Assembly (NCBI RefSeq): GCF_014333525.1
Contig: NZ_JACSCX010000002.1
Location: 372,001-436,000, forward strand
DNA length: 64,000 nucleotides
Reading direction: 5' to 3'
Source of the DNA: Hymenobacter puniceus
GTDB taxonomy: Bacteria; Bacteroidota; Bacteroidia; Cytophagales; Hymenobacteraceae
Part shown: positions 52,916 to 61,367 of the stretch, one piece after another
Numbering within the stretch: the first letter of the stretch is position 1
Layout of the letters: every line of letters starts with the position of its first letter
The notes under the pieces: generated by a model
The model's input: only the letters and a program-made list of their open reading frames with translations
What the model was told of the DNA's origin: nothing
The model's database searches: none
Program-made: the position numbers and the translations under genes

Positions 52916-53548
52916 TCAGGGAATGTCGTATTTGATATCAGACTCGTTGTGAGTGTAGAAGTAGGCATAATTGCCGCACATTTCTTCCCAATCGGCCACG
53001 GTAGCGTGTTTCTGATGCAGCACATCTTCCCAGGCAATCCGCATCTGGCGGGCGCACACCAGCGGCCGCACCTGCCCCACGCCGGTGCCCAGGCCCGGTA
53101 CCGCCACGGTGCGTATCACGTCCTTTACCGGGCGGCCATCGGGCAGGCGGCCGTGGGCCAACAGGAGTAGCAGCGCCCGCATGCAGTGGTACACGTTGGG
53201 GCCCCGCGTGATGGTCATGGGCGTGCGCATGGTGGGGGCCGCAATCAGGTAGGGAAACTGTGCGTGACCGGTGGGCAGAATTTCGGCCTGGCCCACCAGC
53301 AGTTCCCCGTAATATTTCTCGCGAATGACGTGTTGCAAGTCCTTTTCCAGGTGCCAGCCCAGGGTTTTGGAAATGGCGAAGTCGATGCCGCCGTTCATGT
53401 AGCCGAAGCTGTTGGCCGGGCTCACCAGCGCATCGGCGGGAACGTCAAAAATGGAGCCGTGGCGGATGCTCACCTGGGGAACATCGGCAAAAACATGCTG
53501 CCAAGCGTCGGTGATTTCGGAGTTGGTGTCCGTGAAGTAGAAGTGCAT
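52916..53548 (-). CDS. Macro-domain (ADP-ribose-binding) protein
   Basis: A 210-residue protein from ATG 53548 (a frame to 53596 lies in the terminator of mdh and is rejected). The macro fold is seen in VSIRHGSIFDVPADALVSPA, NSFGYMNGGIDFAI (the GGID/NGGI ADP-ribose loop) and TVAVPGLGTGVGQV (phosphate loop). Macro domains bind or hydrolyse ADP-ribose and its derivatives; which activity is present is not clear. It lies between a retropepsin gene and mdh. A terminator copy follows. Confidence 0.87.
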   Translation of the reverse strand: MHFYFTDTNSEITDAWQHVFADVPQVSIRHGSIFDVPADALVSPANSFGYMNGGIDFAISKTLGWHLEKDLQHVIREKYYGELLVGQAEILPTGHAQFPYLIAAPTMRTPMTITRGPNVYHCMRALLLLLAHGRLPDGRPVKDVIRTVAVPGLGTGVGQVRPLVCARQMRIAWEDVLHQKHATVADWEEMCGNYAYFYTHNESDIKYDIP

Positions 53549-53596
53549 AAAAGGGTTTACGGCAGTAAAGTACGCATTTCGGCTTCCCTTGGTCAC

Positions 53597-53635
53597 AAAA
53601 AACCGGCCGCCCTGCTTGCGCAGAACGGCCGGTTT
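53597..53635 (-). terminator. Terminator of mdh
   Basis: AAACCGGCCG...CGGCCGGTTT with a CTGC/GCAG inner stem and GCAA loop, then TTTTG on the reverse strand. A near copy lies at 52866. Confidence 0.85.
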
Positions 53636-53655
53636 CTGTTGGCGGCTGGAAAAGC

Positions 53656-54597
53656 TTAGGCCGAAGCCTTGCTCATGTTGTCCAGCGCGTCCATCACTTC
53701 TTTCACGTGGCCGCGCGAGGTTTCCAGCAGGGCCTTCTCCTCGTCGTTGAGTTGCAGCTCGATTACTTTCTCAATGCCGTTTTTGCCCAGGATAACCGGA
53801 GCGCCCAGGTACACGCCGTCGATGCCGTACTCGCCTTCCAGCTTGATGCACACCGGGAACACGCGACGCTGGTCGCGCACGATGGCTTCTACCATCTGAG
53901 CGGCGGCCGCGCCGGGCGCATACCAGGCCGAAGTACCCATCAGCTTCACCAGTTCGCCGCCGCCGTTGGTGGTGCGGGCCACAATGGCGTCCAACTCTTC
54001 CTTGCCAATCAGCTCCGTTACGGGGATGCCGCCCACGGTGGTGTAGCGGGGCAGGGGCACCATGGTGTCGCCGTGGCCGCCCATGAGCACGGCCTGAATG
54101 TCTTTGGGGCTCACGTTGAGGGCTTCAGCCAGGAAGGCGCGGTAACGGGCCGTGTCCAGGATGCCGGCCATGCCGAACACCTTGGTACGGTCGAGGCCGG
54201 AAGTGAGGTGAGCCTGGTAGGTCATCACGTCGAGCGGGTTCGAAACGATGATGATAATGGCGTTGGGCGAGTATTTCACCACCTGCTCGGTCACCGACTT
54301 CACGATACCGGCGTTGGTCGAAATCAGGTCGTCGCGGGTCATGCCGGGCTTGCGGGGCAGGCCGGAGGTGATTACCACCACGTCGGAGTCTGCCGTGCGG
54401 CTGTAGTCGCTGGTCACGCCTACCGTGCGCGAGTCGTAGCCGATGATGGGGGCTTTCTGCCAGATGTCGAGGGCTTTGCCTTCGGCGAAGCCTTCCTTAA
54501 TGTCAACCAGTACGATTTCGTTGGCAATTTCGCGGGTGGCCAATACGTCGGCGCAGGTTGCGCCCACATTGCCAGCCCCAACTACGGTAACTTTCAT
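53656..54597 (-). CDS. mdh: Malate dehydrogenase
   Basis: A 313-residue NAD-dependent enzyme of the LDH-like MDH group. The nucleotide-binding GAGNVGATCADVLA is at residue 7; VSNPLDVMTY, the catalytic histidine in MGGHGDTMVPLPRYT and the substrate arginine in LPRKPGMTRDDL are present. It interconverts malate and oxaloacetate in the TCA cycle. A reverse-strand TATCTTTA near 54640 is a weak promoter match. It is the first gene of the reverse pair with the macro-domain gene, but each has its own terminator. Confidence 0.97.
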   Translation of the reverse strand: MKVTVVGAGNVGATCADVLATREIANEIVLVDIKEGFAEGKALDIWQKAPIIGYDSRTVGVTSDYSRTADSDVVVITSGLPRKPGMTRDDLISTNAGIVKSVTEQVVKYSPNAIIIIVSNPLDVMTYQAHLTSGLDRTKVFGMAGILDTARYRAFLAEALNVSPKDIQAVLMGGHGDTMVPLPRYTTVGGIPVTELIGKEELDAIVARTTNGGGELVKLMGTSAWYAPGAAAAQMVEAIVRDQRRVFPVCIKLEGEYGIDGVYLGAPVILGKNGIEKVIELQLNDEEKALLETSRGHVKEVMDALDNMSKASA

Positions 54598-54760
54598 CGG
54601 GTGAGGAATTGGGTGAGGGTTACGTTATGCGCGTAAAGATAGTGCTTGGGGCTTAGTGCTTAGTGCTTAGGTGGTGGTTTGAGGTAAATTCAACTGCTTA
54701 ATGCATATGTATTAGGCTATTACAGACGGAGGGAGTCATCAAGTACCAACTTCCTAAGCA

Positions 54761-56092
54761 CTACATCCGCTTCACCACCAGCACCCGCTCGGTGTCGTCG
54801 TTCACGCGGAACCGCTCGTCGGGGCGGAAACCGATGACCCAGGCAATTTTGCCGTCGCCGGAGCAGAGCACCTGCACGTTGTCTTTGAGGTTGAGCGGTA
54901 CTTTCTGGTCGATGAGGAAGTCGCTGAGCTTCTTTTTGCCTTTCATGCCGATAGGCATAAACCAGTCGCCTTCCTGCCAGGGCCGCACGATGAGCGGGAA
55001 CTTCAGCGCGTCGGCATCCAGCGCGGCCACGGCTTTGCCGCGCGGCACCTCAAAGTTTTCGGTTGCTTCCTGCAACTCCAGGCGCAGGTGCAGCCCGTCG
55101 ATCTTGAGCACTTCCTGGCCGGCCTGAATCTGGTGCGTGCCGAATTTGGTGAGGTTACGGCGCGTGATGACCAGCTGCTCGCGGTCTTTCACCAGTCGGT
55201 GCGTCGGCGACTCGAAGCGGCGGCCGGGTTCGGCCGGGAAGGCCGCCACAATGTCCTTCACCACCGGGAAGCTGAACCCGAACGGCCGCAGCAGCTCGTG
55301 CAGCACCAGCGTGGTAGCGGCCGTTTTTTGCAGCAGCCGAATGTCGAGGTAGGTGGCGTCGGTTTCGGTGCGCTGGGCTTCGGCGGCGGTGTCCTGCACG
55401 TAGCGGCGCACGATTTCCTCGGCCCCGCCCACCCGCTCGGCCGTGAACTGCAGCGTCTGGTCGAGGTTGGGGTTGATGTCGCGCAGCACCGGCAGCACCT
55501 CTTGGCGCAGGCGGTTGCGCTGGTACACGGGGCTGTCGTTGGAGGCGTCTTCGCGCCACATCAGCTGGTTTTCCACCAGATACTCGAACAGCTCCGGCTT
55601 ACCGATGCCTAGCAGCGGGCGCACGATATGGCCGTTTTTGGGCGGAATGCCGTGCAAACCCGCCAGCCCGGTGCCGTGCGTGAGGTTGAGTAGCATGGTT
55701 TCGGCGGCGTCGCGCTGGTGGTGGGCGGTGGCGACGTAGGCGTAGCCCTGCGTCTGGCGGATTCGTTCAAACCACTCGTAGCGCAGCGCCCGGGCCGCCA
55801 TCTGCGTCGAAATGCCTTCCTGCTCGGCAAAAGCCTTGGTTTGGAAGAACTCCACGAAATAGGGCACCTCGTACTTCTTGGCCAGCTTGCGCACAAACTG
55901 CTCGTCGGCGTCGGCCTCGTCGCCGCGCAGCCCGAAGTGGCAGTGCGCCACCGCAAACTGCGCCCCCAGCTGGTGCAGCACTTCGGCCAGCGCAACCGAG
56001 TCCTGCCCACCGCTCACGGCCACCAGCAGTGTATCGGTTTCGAGGTTGAAAAGCGCGTGTTCGATGATGTAGCGGCGGACCTGGTCGAGCAT
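54761..56092 (-). CDS. tilS: tRNA(Ile)-lysidine synthetase
   Basis: A 443-residue enzyme. The PP-loop ATP site is VAVSGGQDSVALAEVL with S27-G28-G29-Q30-D31-S32. A helical linker and a C-terminal domain with GDWFMPIGMKGKKKLSDFLI follow. TilS attaches lysine to the C34 wobble base of the tRNA-Ile CAU anticodon so that it reads AUA. The length is typical. An 11-base inverted repeat (TAGTGCTTAGG at 54661, its complement at 54753) straddles its 3' side. Confidence 0.95.
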   Translation of the reverse strand: MLDQVRRYIIEHALFNLETDTLLVAVSGGQDSVALAEVLHQLGAQFAVAHCHFGLRGDEADADEQFVRKLAKKYEVPYFVEFFQTKAFAEQEGISTQMAARALRYEWFERIRQTQGYAYVATAHHQRDAAETMLLNLTHGTGLAGLHGIPPKNGHIVRPLLGIGKPELFEYLVENQLMWREDASNDSPVYQRNRLRQEVLPVLRDINPNLDQTLQFTAERVGGAEEIVRRYVQDTAAEAQRTETDATYLDIRLLQKTAATTLVLHELLRPFGFSFPVVKDIVAAFPAEPGRRFESPTHRLVKDREQLVITRRNLTKFGTHQIQAGQEVLKIDGLHLRLELQEATENFEVPRGKAVAALDADALKFPLIVRPWQEGDWFMPIGMKGKKKLSDFLIDQKVPLNLKDNVQVLCSGDGKIAWVIGFRPDERFRVNDDTERVLVVKRM

Positions 56093-56199
56093 GGGGGAGG
56101 GGAAGCAAGGAGTAAGCGAGCAGTAAAAGTACGGCCTGAACGGCTGTTTGCCGGCAGGTGGGCTATATTGGGCCGGCGAGTTTTTTCGCCTGATCGTCT

Positions 56200-57093
56200 A
56201 TGCCTACTTTTTTCATTGCCCGTCTGCGACCTCTGCTGGGCCAGGCCGGCCTGGGGCTGGCCCTGCTGCTGCCCGCCGCCTGCACCACCGCCCCCACGCT
56301 GCCCGCCGACTACCGGCCGCTGGTTATCGGGCACGCCGGCTCCGCGTTCCTGACGCCCATCAGCCCCTTCAACCCGCTGCCGCCCAACAGCGCCGCCAGC
56401 CAGCAGCAAGCCCTGGACCGCGGCGCCGACGGCCTGGAAATGGATTTGCAGCTCAGCCAGGACAGCGTGATTATGCTCTACCACGACGCCAAACTGGAAA
56501 CGCTGACGTCCGGACAAGGGTGCATCAGTGAGAAGTCGGCGGCGGAATTGCAGCAGCTGCCCTACCGTGCCGGCTGGCCTTACGACTGGTTCCAAGACGA
56601 AAAGCTGCAGACGCTGGAAAGCCTGCTGCGCCGCACCCAGGGCCAGCACCCCTACCTGCACTTCGACCTGCACCACGCCGACGCCTGCCACCCCGACGAT
56701 GCCTACGCCCGCGCCCCAATGCTGGCCCGCGCCCTGGCGCGCTTGCTCAAGCGCTACCCCTGGCCTGCGGAGCGTCTGCTCATCCTGACCACCCATCAGC
56801 CTACGCTGGCTCTCATGCGCCGCGAGCTGCCGGGCATACCGCTGGGCCTGGAAATAACCGACGATTTTGCGGGCGGCCTGCAAACCGCCAAAGCGCTGCA
56901 GGTGCAGGCCATTGTGCTCAGCAAGGACCTCGTGAGCCTGGAAAATACCCAGCAGGCCCACGCCGCCGGCTTGCAGGTAGTCACGTTCGGGGGGCGCTCG
57001 GCCGGCACCGTCAAGCGTCTGCTCGGCACCCTGCCCGACGCCATCGAAACCGATAACGTGCCCGCCATGCGCGGCATGATTTCCGGGCAGTAA
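56200..57093 (+). CDS. GDPD-like lipoprotein with atypical active site
   Basis: A 297-residue protein. A lipobox LPAAC with C28 marks it as a lipoprotein. The glycerophosphodiester phosphodiesterase fold shows GADGLEMDLQLSQD (metal E and D), MLYHD and the final AIETDNVPAM. The usual HRG of the first strand reads HAG (H45-A-G) and the following region is changed, so one catalytic arginine is missing. It may be active on another substrate or inactive. It stands alone, between tilS (reverse) and a large palindrome. Confidence 0.8.
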   Translation: MPTFFIARLRPLLGQAGLGLALLLPAACTTAPTLPADYRPLVIGHAGSAFLTPISPFNPLPPNSAASQQQALDRGADGLEMDLQLSQDSVIMLYHDAKLETLTSGQGCISEKSAAELQQLPYRAGWPYDWFQDEKLQTLESLLRRTQGQHPYLHFDLHHADACHPDDAYARAPMLARALARLLKRYPWPAERLLILTTHQPTLALMRRELPGIPLGLEITDDFAGGLQTAKALQVQAIVLSKDLVSLENTQQAHAAGLQVVTFGGRSAGTVKRLLGTLPDAIETDNVPAMRGMISGQ

Positions 57094-57115
57094 GGGCCAA
57101 TTCTGTATAAAAGCC

Positions 57116-57253
57116 CGTCATTCCGAGGAATCTCGCGTGCTGACTCTGTTGGGAACAGAACGTCATGCTGAGCTTGCCGAAGCATCTCTACCGCTTCGTT
57201 GCAATGCTATTAAAACGAAGCGGTAGAGATGCTTCGGCAAGCTCAGCATGACG
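57116..57253. repeat. Palindromic repeat, family A copy 6 (perfect 40-base arms plus a lone arm)
   Basis: Arms 57161-57200 and 57214-57253 are exact 40-base complements with a 13-base loop. An additional lone arm of the TCCGAGGAATCTCGC type stands at 57116-57143, so this looks like one element inserted into the remains of another. Confidence 0.93.
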
Positions 57254-57379
57254 GGCTATCAGGCTAGATATCAGGTCTTGTCAAACGCCTGCACCTATCT
57301 ATTATGACTCGTTTGAATTCTTATCTGAGCAGTTGCACCACACGAAGTGCGGGCTGATGGCGTTAGGGGGCAGGTTCCG

Positions 57380-57387
57380 TACCTTTG
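57380..57387 (+). promoter_or_regulatory. Candidate -7 promoter element TACCTTTG
   Basis: Matches TAnnTTTG only seven bases before the ATG at 57395, so the message would be leaderless or nearly so. Confidence 0.55.
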
Positions 57388-57394
57388 CGCTGAA

Positions 57395-59107
57395 ATGACC
57401 TTTCCCAAGCATCTTTTTCTGTTGTGGCTGGCGCTGCTGCCCGCTCTGGCTATGGCGCAGCAGCGGCCGGGCGCCCGGCCGGCTGCCGCGGCCACGCCCC
57501 CCAAAGGCTCCCGCATCGAGCTGCTGCCGGGCACCCAGCGGCTGGTAGGCGGCACCTTCAACGGCGTGGAAATCCGCAAGCTGCTCGGCAACGTGAGCTT
57601 CCGGCAGGGCACTACGCTGCTCTACTGCGACTCGGCTTATCAGTACCTCGACCGCAACGCGCTGGAGGCTTTCAGCAACGTGCGCATCATCCAGAACGAC
57701 ACCATCACCATCACTGGCGACCGGGGCACCTACGACGGCGACACCCGCAAAGCCCGCATCACCGGCAACGTGACCATGCGCGACCCGCGCATGACCCTCA
57801 CCACCCAGGTGCTCGACTACGACCTGAACCGCAACCTGGCCTATTACAGCACCGGCGGCCACCTCGTCGACCCCGAAAACACGCTCGACAGCCGCTTTGG
57901 CTACTACAACACCGCCAGCAAGGTGTTCAGCTTCAAGCGCGACGTAAAGCTGGTGACCAAAGACAACGTCATCGACACCGACACGCTGCAGTATAACACG
58001 GTGTCGAAGATTGCCACCTTTCTGGGGCCCACCCGCATCAAAGGGCGGCAGGGTACGCTCTACGCCGAAAACGGCACTTACAACACCATCACGCGGGTTT
58101 CCAACTTCCAGAAGAACGCCAAAATCGAGACGCCCAACTACCTTCTGGGCGGCGACCGGCTGGTGTACGACGAAACCCGGCAGTATGGCGTAGCCACTGG
58201 CCACGTATCGATGACCAGCAAAAAGGATAACCTCGTGATTCGGGGCGATGTGGGGCGCTACTGGCGAGGCCTGGGCCGCACCAAGGTGTACGGCGCCCCG
58301 GTGATGCGCAACATCTCCGGCAAAGACACGCTCTACCTCGCCGCCGATACGCTCATCAGCCAGGAAGGCCGCCCGCCGCTGAACGCCGCCGGCGTGCTGT
58401 ACGCCTTCCCCCGGGCCAAAATCTTCCGCCCCGATCTGCAGGGCCGCGCCGACTCACTCACCTACGACCGGCAGGATTCCATCATCTACCTCAACAAAAA
58501 CCCGATTCTCTGGAACGAGAAAAACCAGCTCACCGCCGACAGCATGCAAATCCGGCAGCGCAACGGTAAGCTGGACCAAATGCGCCTGTACGCCAACTCG
58601 TTCATCATCGGGCAGGACACGCTGCTGAACTACAACCAGGTGAAGGGCCGCAACATGGTAGCGTACTTCCAGGCTAACTCAATAAAAAAAGTGGATGTGC
58701 TTGGCAACGCCGAGAGCCTCTACTATGCTCTTGATGGCGACACCGCCGTGAGCGGCATGAACAAAGCCGTGTCCTCGACCATGGCCTTGCGCTTTGCCGA
58801 GGGCAAGCTGCAAACCATCAGCTTCCTCACCAACCCCGACGCCAGCTTTATTCCGCCCCACGAACTCAAGCCCGAAGATGAAAAGCTGAAAGACTTCCGC
58901 TGGCGCCCCACGGAACGCCCGACCCGCCGCGTGGTGTTGGGCAAGCACTTCGCCGTGCCCGTGAAAACCAAGGCCAAGCCAAAAGCCAAAAAGCCCGCTA
59001 AAGCCAGCACCAAACCCAAAGCCACCAAGGCGCCGGTCCGAAAGACTGCTCCGGCCAAGGCCCCGCCGAAAGCGCCCGCCAAGCCTGCCACACCCGTTCG
59101 GAGGTAG
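57395..59107 (+). CDS. OstA/LptA-like organic solvent tolerance protein
   Basis: A 570-residue exported protein with signal peptide FPKHLFLLWLALLPALAMAQ. The body has repeated beta-strand OstA units (LLGNVSFRQGTTLLYCDSAY, ITGDRGTYDGDTRKARITGN, DYDLNRNLAYYSTGG), the LptA/LptD-type jellyroll that carries lipopolysaccharide. The C-terminal 55 residues are a Lys/Pro/Ala-rich tail. It probably takes part in lipopolysaccharide transport or outer-membrane assembly. It precedes bamD, which fits an envelope role. The start at 57395 gives the signal peptide and follows the promoter motif. Confidence 0.87.
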   Translation: MTFPKHLFLLWLALLPALAMAQQRPGARPAAAATPPKGSRIELLPGTQRLVGGTFNGVEIRKLLGNVSFRQGTTLLYCDSAYQYLDRNALEAFSNVRIIQNDTITITGDRGTYDGDTRKARITGNVTMRDPRMTLTTQVLDYDLNRNLAYYSTGGHLVDPENTLDSRFGYYNTASKVFSFKRDVKLVTKDNVIDTDTLQYNTVSKIATFLGPTRIKGRQGTLYAENGTYNTITRVSNFQKNAKIETPNYLLGGDRLVYDETRQYGVATGHVSMTSKKDNLVIRGDVGRYWRGLGRTKVYGAPVMRNISGKDTLYLAADTLISQEGRPPLNAAGVLYAFPRAKIFRPDLQGRADSLTYDRQDSIIYLNKNPILWNEKNQLTADSMQIRQRNGKLDQMRLYANSFIIGQDTLLNYNQVKGRNMVAYFQANSIKKVDVLGNAESLYYALDGDTAVSGMNKAVSSTMALRFAEGKLQTISFLTNPDASFIPPHELKPEDEKLKDFRWRPTERPTRRVVLGKHFAVPVKTKAKPKAKKPAKASTKPKATKAPVRKTAPAKAPPKAPAKPATPVRR

Positions 59108-59189
59108 CCTGCCAGCGCCGTACGCGGCTGTGGTAGTGGCGGCAGGCACATCAAACCATAAACCCTTCAGCCATTCAGGCAGAATCCGT

Positions 59190-59197
59190 TACCTTTG
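59190..59197 (+). promoter_or_regulatory. Candidate -7 promoter element TACCTTTG for bamD
   Basis: Matches TAnnTTTG eight bases before the bamD ATG, so the message would be almost leaderless. Confidence 0.55.
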
Positions 59198-59205
59198 CGC
59201 CCCTT

Positions 59206-60033
59206 ATGCACTATTTCCGCCCGACCCTTTTTGTTCTGCTGCTAAGCACCCTGCTGCTTGGCGCGTGCACCGGCTACCAGAAGCTGCTCAAGAGCGGCGA
59301 CGTGAACAAGAAGTACGAAGCGGCCATCCAGTACTACGAGAAGGGCGACTATTTCAAGGCCGGCACCCTGCTCGAAGACCTGCTGCCGCTGCTCAAAGGC
59401 CGTCCGGAAGCGGAAAAGGCACAATTCTACTTCGCCAACACCAATTTCCGGCAGCGCAATTACACGCTCGGCGCCTACTACTTCAAGAGCTTCGCCGATA
59501 CTTATCCGAACTCGCAGTACGCCGAGGAAGCCACGTTCCTGCAGGCTAAGTCGCTGTTTCGCGACTCGCCGGAATGGGAGCTAGACCAAACCAATACCTA
59601 CTCGGCGTTGGAGGCCATCCAGGAGTTCATCAACCGCTACCCCACCAGCACGTTCCGGCCCGAAGCCGAGAGCATGTCGCAGGAGCTGCAGAAAAAGCTG
59701 GAGTTGAAAGCCTACCAGGGCGCCAAACTCTACTACAACCTGCGTTACTACCAGTCGGCCGTAGTGGCACTGGGCGGCTTCCAGCAGCAGTTTCCGGCTT
59801 CGGCTTATAATGAGGAAGCCGAGTTCCTGAAAGTAAGCGCGCAATATGATCTGGCCCGCGAAAGTGTGGAAGAGAAGCAGCGCGAACGGTACCTGGAAGT
59901 GCAGGCATTCTACCAGCACTTCATCGATACCTACCCGCAAAGCCGCCGCCTGAAGGACGCCGAGAAGATGTTCATTGATGCCCAGGCGCAGGCCGCCAAG
60001 CTCAAGCCCGCCGAGCCTGCGGCCGCCAAATAG
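59206..60033 (+). CDS. bamD: Outer-membrane assembly lipoprotein BamD
   Basis: A 275-residue lipoprotein (lipobox LLLGAC, C21). Five TPR-like units follow, typical of BamD: YEAAIQYYEKGDYFKAGTLL, AEKAQFYFANTNFRQRNY, GAYYFKSFADTYPNSQYAEE, FINRYPTSTFRPEAESM and LEVQAFYQHFIDTYPQSR. BamD supports BamA in inserting beta-barrel proteins. The next gene, rpoZ-like, follows 116 bases on. The order bamD, rpoZ, coaBC, porD, recN is familiar in Bacteroidota. Confidence 0.92.
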   Translation: MHYFRPTLFVLLLSTLLLGACTGYQKLLKSGDVNKKYEAAIQYYEKGDYFKAGTLLEDLLPLLKGRPEAEKAQFYFANTNFRQRNYTLGAYYFKSFADTYPNSQYAEEATFLQAKSLFRDSPEWELDQTNTYSALEAIQEFINRYPTSTFRPEAESMSQELQKKLELKAYQGAKLYYNLRYYQSAVVALGGFQQQFPASAYNEEAEFLKVSAQYDLARESVEEKQRERYLEVQAFYQHFIDTYPQSRRLKDAEKMFIDAQAQAAKLKPAEPAAAK

Positions 60034-60149
60034 ATGTGCTGATTTGTGATGTTTTGAGGTGCTGGCTGCACACTGCCAGGACAAACTCACTCATCAAGAA
60101 AATCAGCGCTTCAGCACATCAACACTTCAAAAATTAGCACATTAGCATC

Positions 60150-60503
60150 ATGAAAGCACCCAACAACGTTTCCGCCTCCATCGTGACCCGCAACATGTCG
60201 GAATTTGCCAATGAAACCGGCAACGTGTACGAGTCGATTGCCATCATCTCGAAGCGCGCCAACCAGATTTCGGTGAAGCTGAAAGAGGAGCTGAACGGCA
60301 AGCTGGCCGAGTTTGCTACTACGGTTGACAACCTGGAGGAAGTGTTCGAAAACCGCGAGCAAATCGAAATTAGCAAGCACTACGAGCGTCTGCCGAAGCC
60401 GACCAACCTGGCCATCGAAGAGTTTCTGGAAGGCAAAGTGCACTACCGCACACCGTCGGAGTTCGACGAAAACGGCAACCTGCGCGCCGTAGAAGGCCAG
60501 TAG
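60150..60503 (+). CDS. rpoZ: RNA polymerase omega-type subunit (Rpb6-like)
   Basis: A 117-residue protein with VTRNMSEFANETGNVYESIA and IISKRANQISVKLKEELNGK, the omega/Rpb6 core that clamps the RNA polymerase beta' tail. The C-terminus TNLAIEEFLEGKVHYRTPSE is the Bacteroidota form. It is followed by a family A palindrome that may act as a terminator. Confidence 0.88.
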   Translation: MKAPNNVSASIVTRNMSEFANETGNVYESIAIISKRANQISVKLKEELNGKLAEFATTVDNLEEVFENREQIEISKHYERLPKPTNLAIEEFLEGKVHYRTPSEFDENGNLRAVEGQ

Positions 60504-60514
60504 GCTTTCAGTCA

Positions 60515-60625
60515 GACAAAAAGAACGTCATGCAGAGCGGAGCGAAGTATCTCGCCAGCGTAGTAGCCTCTTTTACTACACTAGCGCGGTATTTCGCTCC
60601 GCTCTGCATGACGTTCTTTTTTGTC
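60515..60625. repeat. Palindromic repeat, family A copy 7
   Basis: The arms begin GACAAAAAGAACGTCATGCA and end with its near complement GACGTTCTTTTTTGTC; the AGCGGAGCG core pairs with CGCTCCGCT, and part of the inner end is mismatched. The T run makes it a possible rpoZ terminator. Confidence 0.88.
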
Positions 60626-60666
60626 GGGCAGCACCAGAATTATCCGATAAATCCGACAACTCCGTG

Positions 60667-61215
60667 ATGCAGGGACACAAGATCTTACTGGGCGTGTGCG
60701 GCAGCATTGCCGCCTATAAAGCGGCGCCGCTGGTGCGGCTGCTGATGAAGGCCGGTGCCGAGGTACAGGTGATTCTGACGCCCTCGGCCGCTGCCTTCGT
60801 GACGCCGCTCACGCTGGGCACGCTCTCCAAAAATCCGGTGCTGCAGGGCTTCCTGAAAGACGAGCGGGCCGGCGAGTGGCATAATCACGTGCACTTGGGC
60901 TTGTGGGCCGATGCGCTGCTGGTAGCGCCGGCCTCGGCCAATACGCTGGCCCACTTCGCCCACGGCCTCTGCGACTCGCTGTTGGATGCCGTGTACCTGT
61001 CGGCGCGCTGCCCGGTGCTGCTGGCCCCTGCCATGGACCTCGATATGTATGCTCACCCCGCCACCACCGCTAACCTGGCCACGTTGCGCCGCTACGGCAA
61101 CCTCGTGCTCGACTCGCCGGCCGGCGAGTTAGCCAGTGGCTTGATCGGCCCCGGCCGCATGCTGGAGCCGGAAGATATTGTGGCGGAGCTGGAGCGGTTT
61201 TTTAACGGTCAATAA
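60667..61215 (+). CDS. coaC: Phosphopantothenoylcysteine decarboxylase (CoaC half of CoaBC)
   Basis: A 182-residue flavoprotein starting MQGHKILLGVCGSIAAYKAA, the CoaC FMN-binding pattern; ATG 60667 is chosen over the GTG three bases earlier. The active-site HNHVHLGLWADALLVAPASA, the substrate-binding PAMDLDMYAHPAT and the flap-like LASGLIGPGRMLEPEDIV are present. It decarboxylates 4'-phosphopantothenoylcysteine in coenzyme A synthesis. It ends at the usual domain border, and CoaB is encoded separately at 61368, with a palindrome between them. Confidence 0.93.
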   Translation: MQGHKILLGVCGSIAAYKAAPLVRLLMKAGAEVQVILTPSAAAFVTPLTLGTLSKNPVLQGFLKDERAGEWHNHVHLGLWADALLVAPASANTLAHFAHGLCDSLLDAVYLSARCPVLLAPAMDLDMYAHPATTANLATLRRYGNLVLDSPAGELASGLIGPGRMLEPEDIVAELERFFNGQ

Positions 61216-61223
61216 TAGGTCGG

Positions 61224-61346
61224 GTCATGCTGAGCTTGCCGAAGCATCTCTACCGCTTCGTTGGGCTAGCATTAATTAGTTAGAGGTAGAGATGCTTCTA
61301 CTGCGGCTGCGCACACTGGCTTGATGCGCCACATGCTCAGCATGAC
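61224..61346. repeat. Palindromic repeat, family A copy 8, between coaC and coaB
   Basis: Left arm 61224-61254 (GTCATGCTGAGCTTGCCGAA) pairs with GGTAGAGATGCTTC at 61285 and GCTCAGCATGAC at 61335. A 36-base unrelated stretch (61299-61334) interrupts the right arm. The left arm matches copy 6. Confidence 0.85.
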
Positions 61347-61367
61347 GTTCATTTTCAATTGAAATAA

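Noticed and set aside
53707..54636. 309-codon forward frame opposite mdh
   Set aside because: Shadow of mdh; histidine- and valine-rich with no domain.
54641..54672. CTTAGTG tandem repeats between mdh and tilS
   Set aside because: Only three short units; part of an 11-base inverted repeat at the tilS 3' side, and nothing more can be supported.
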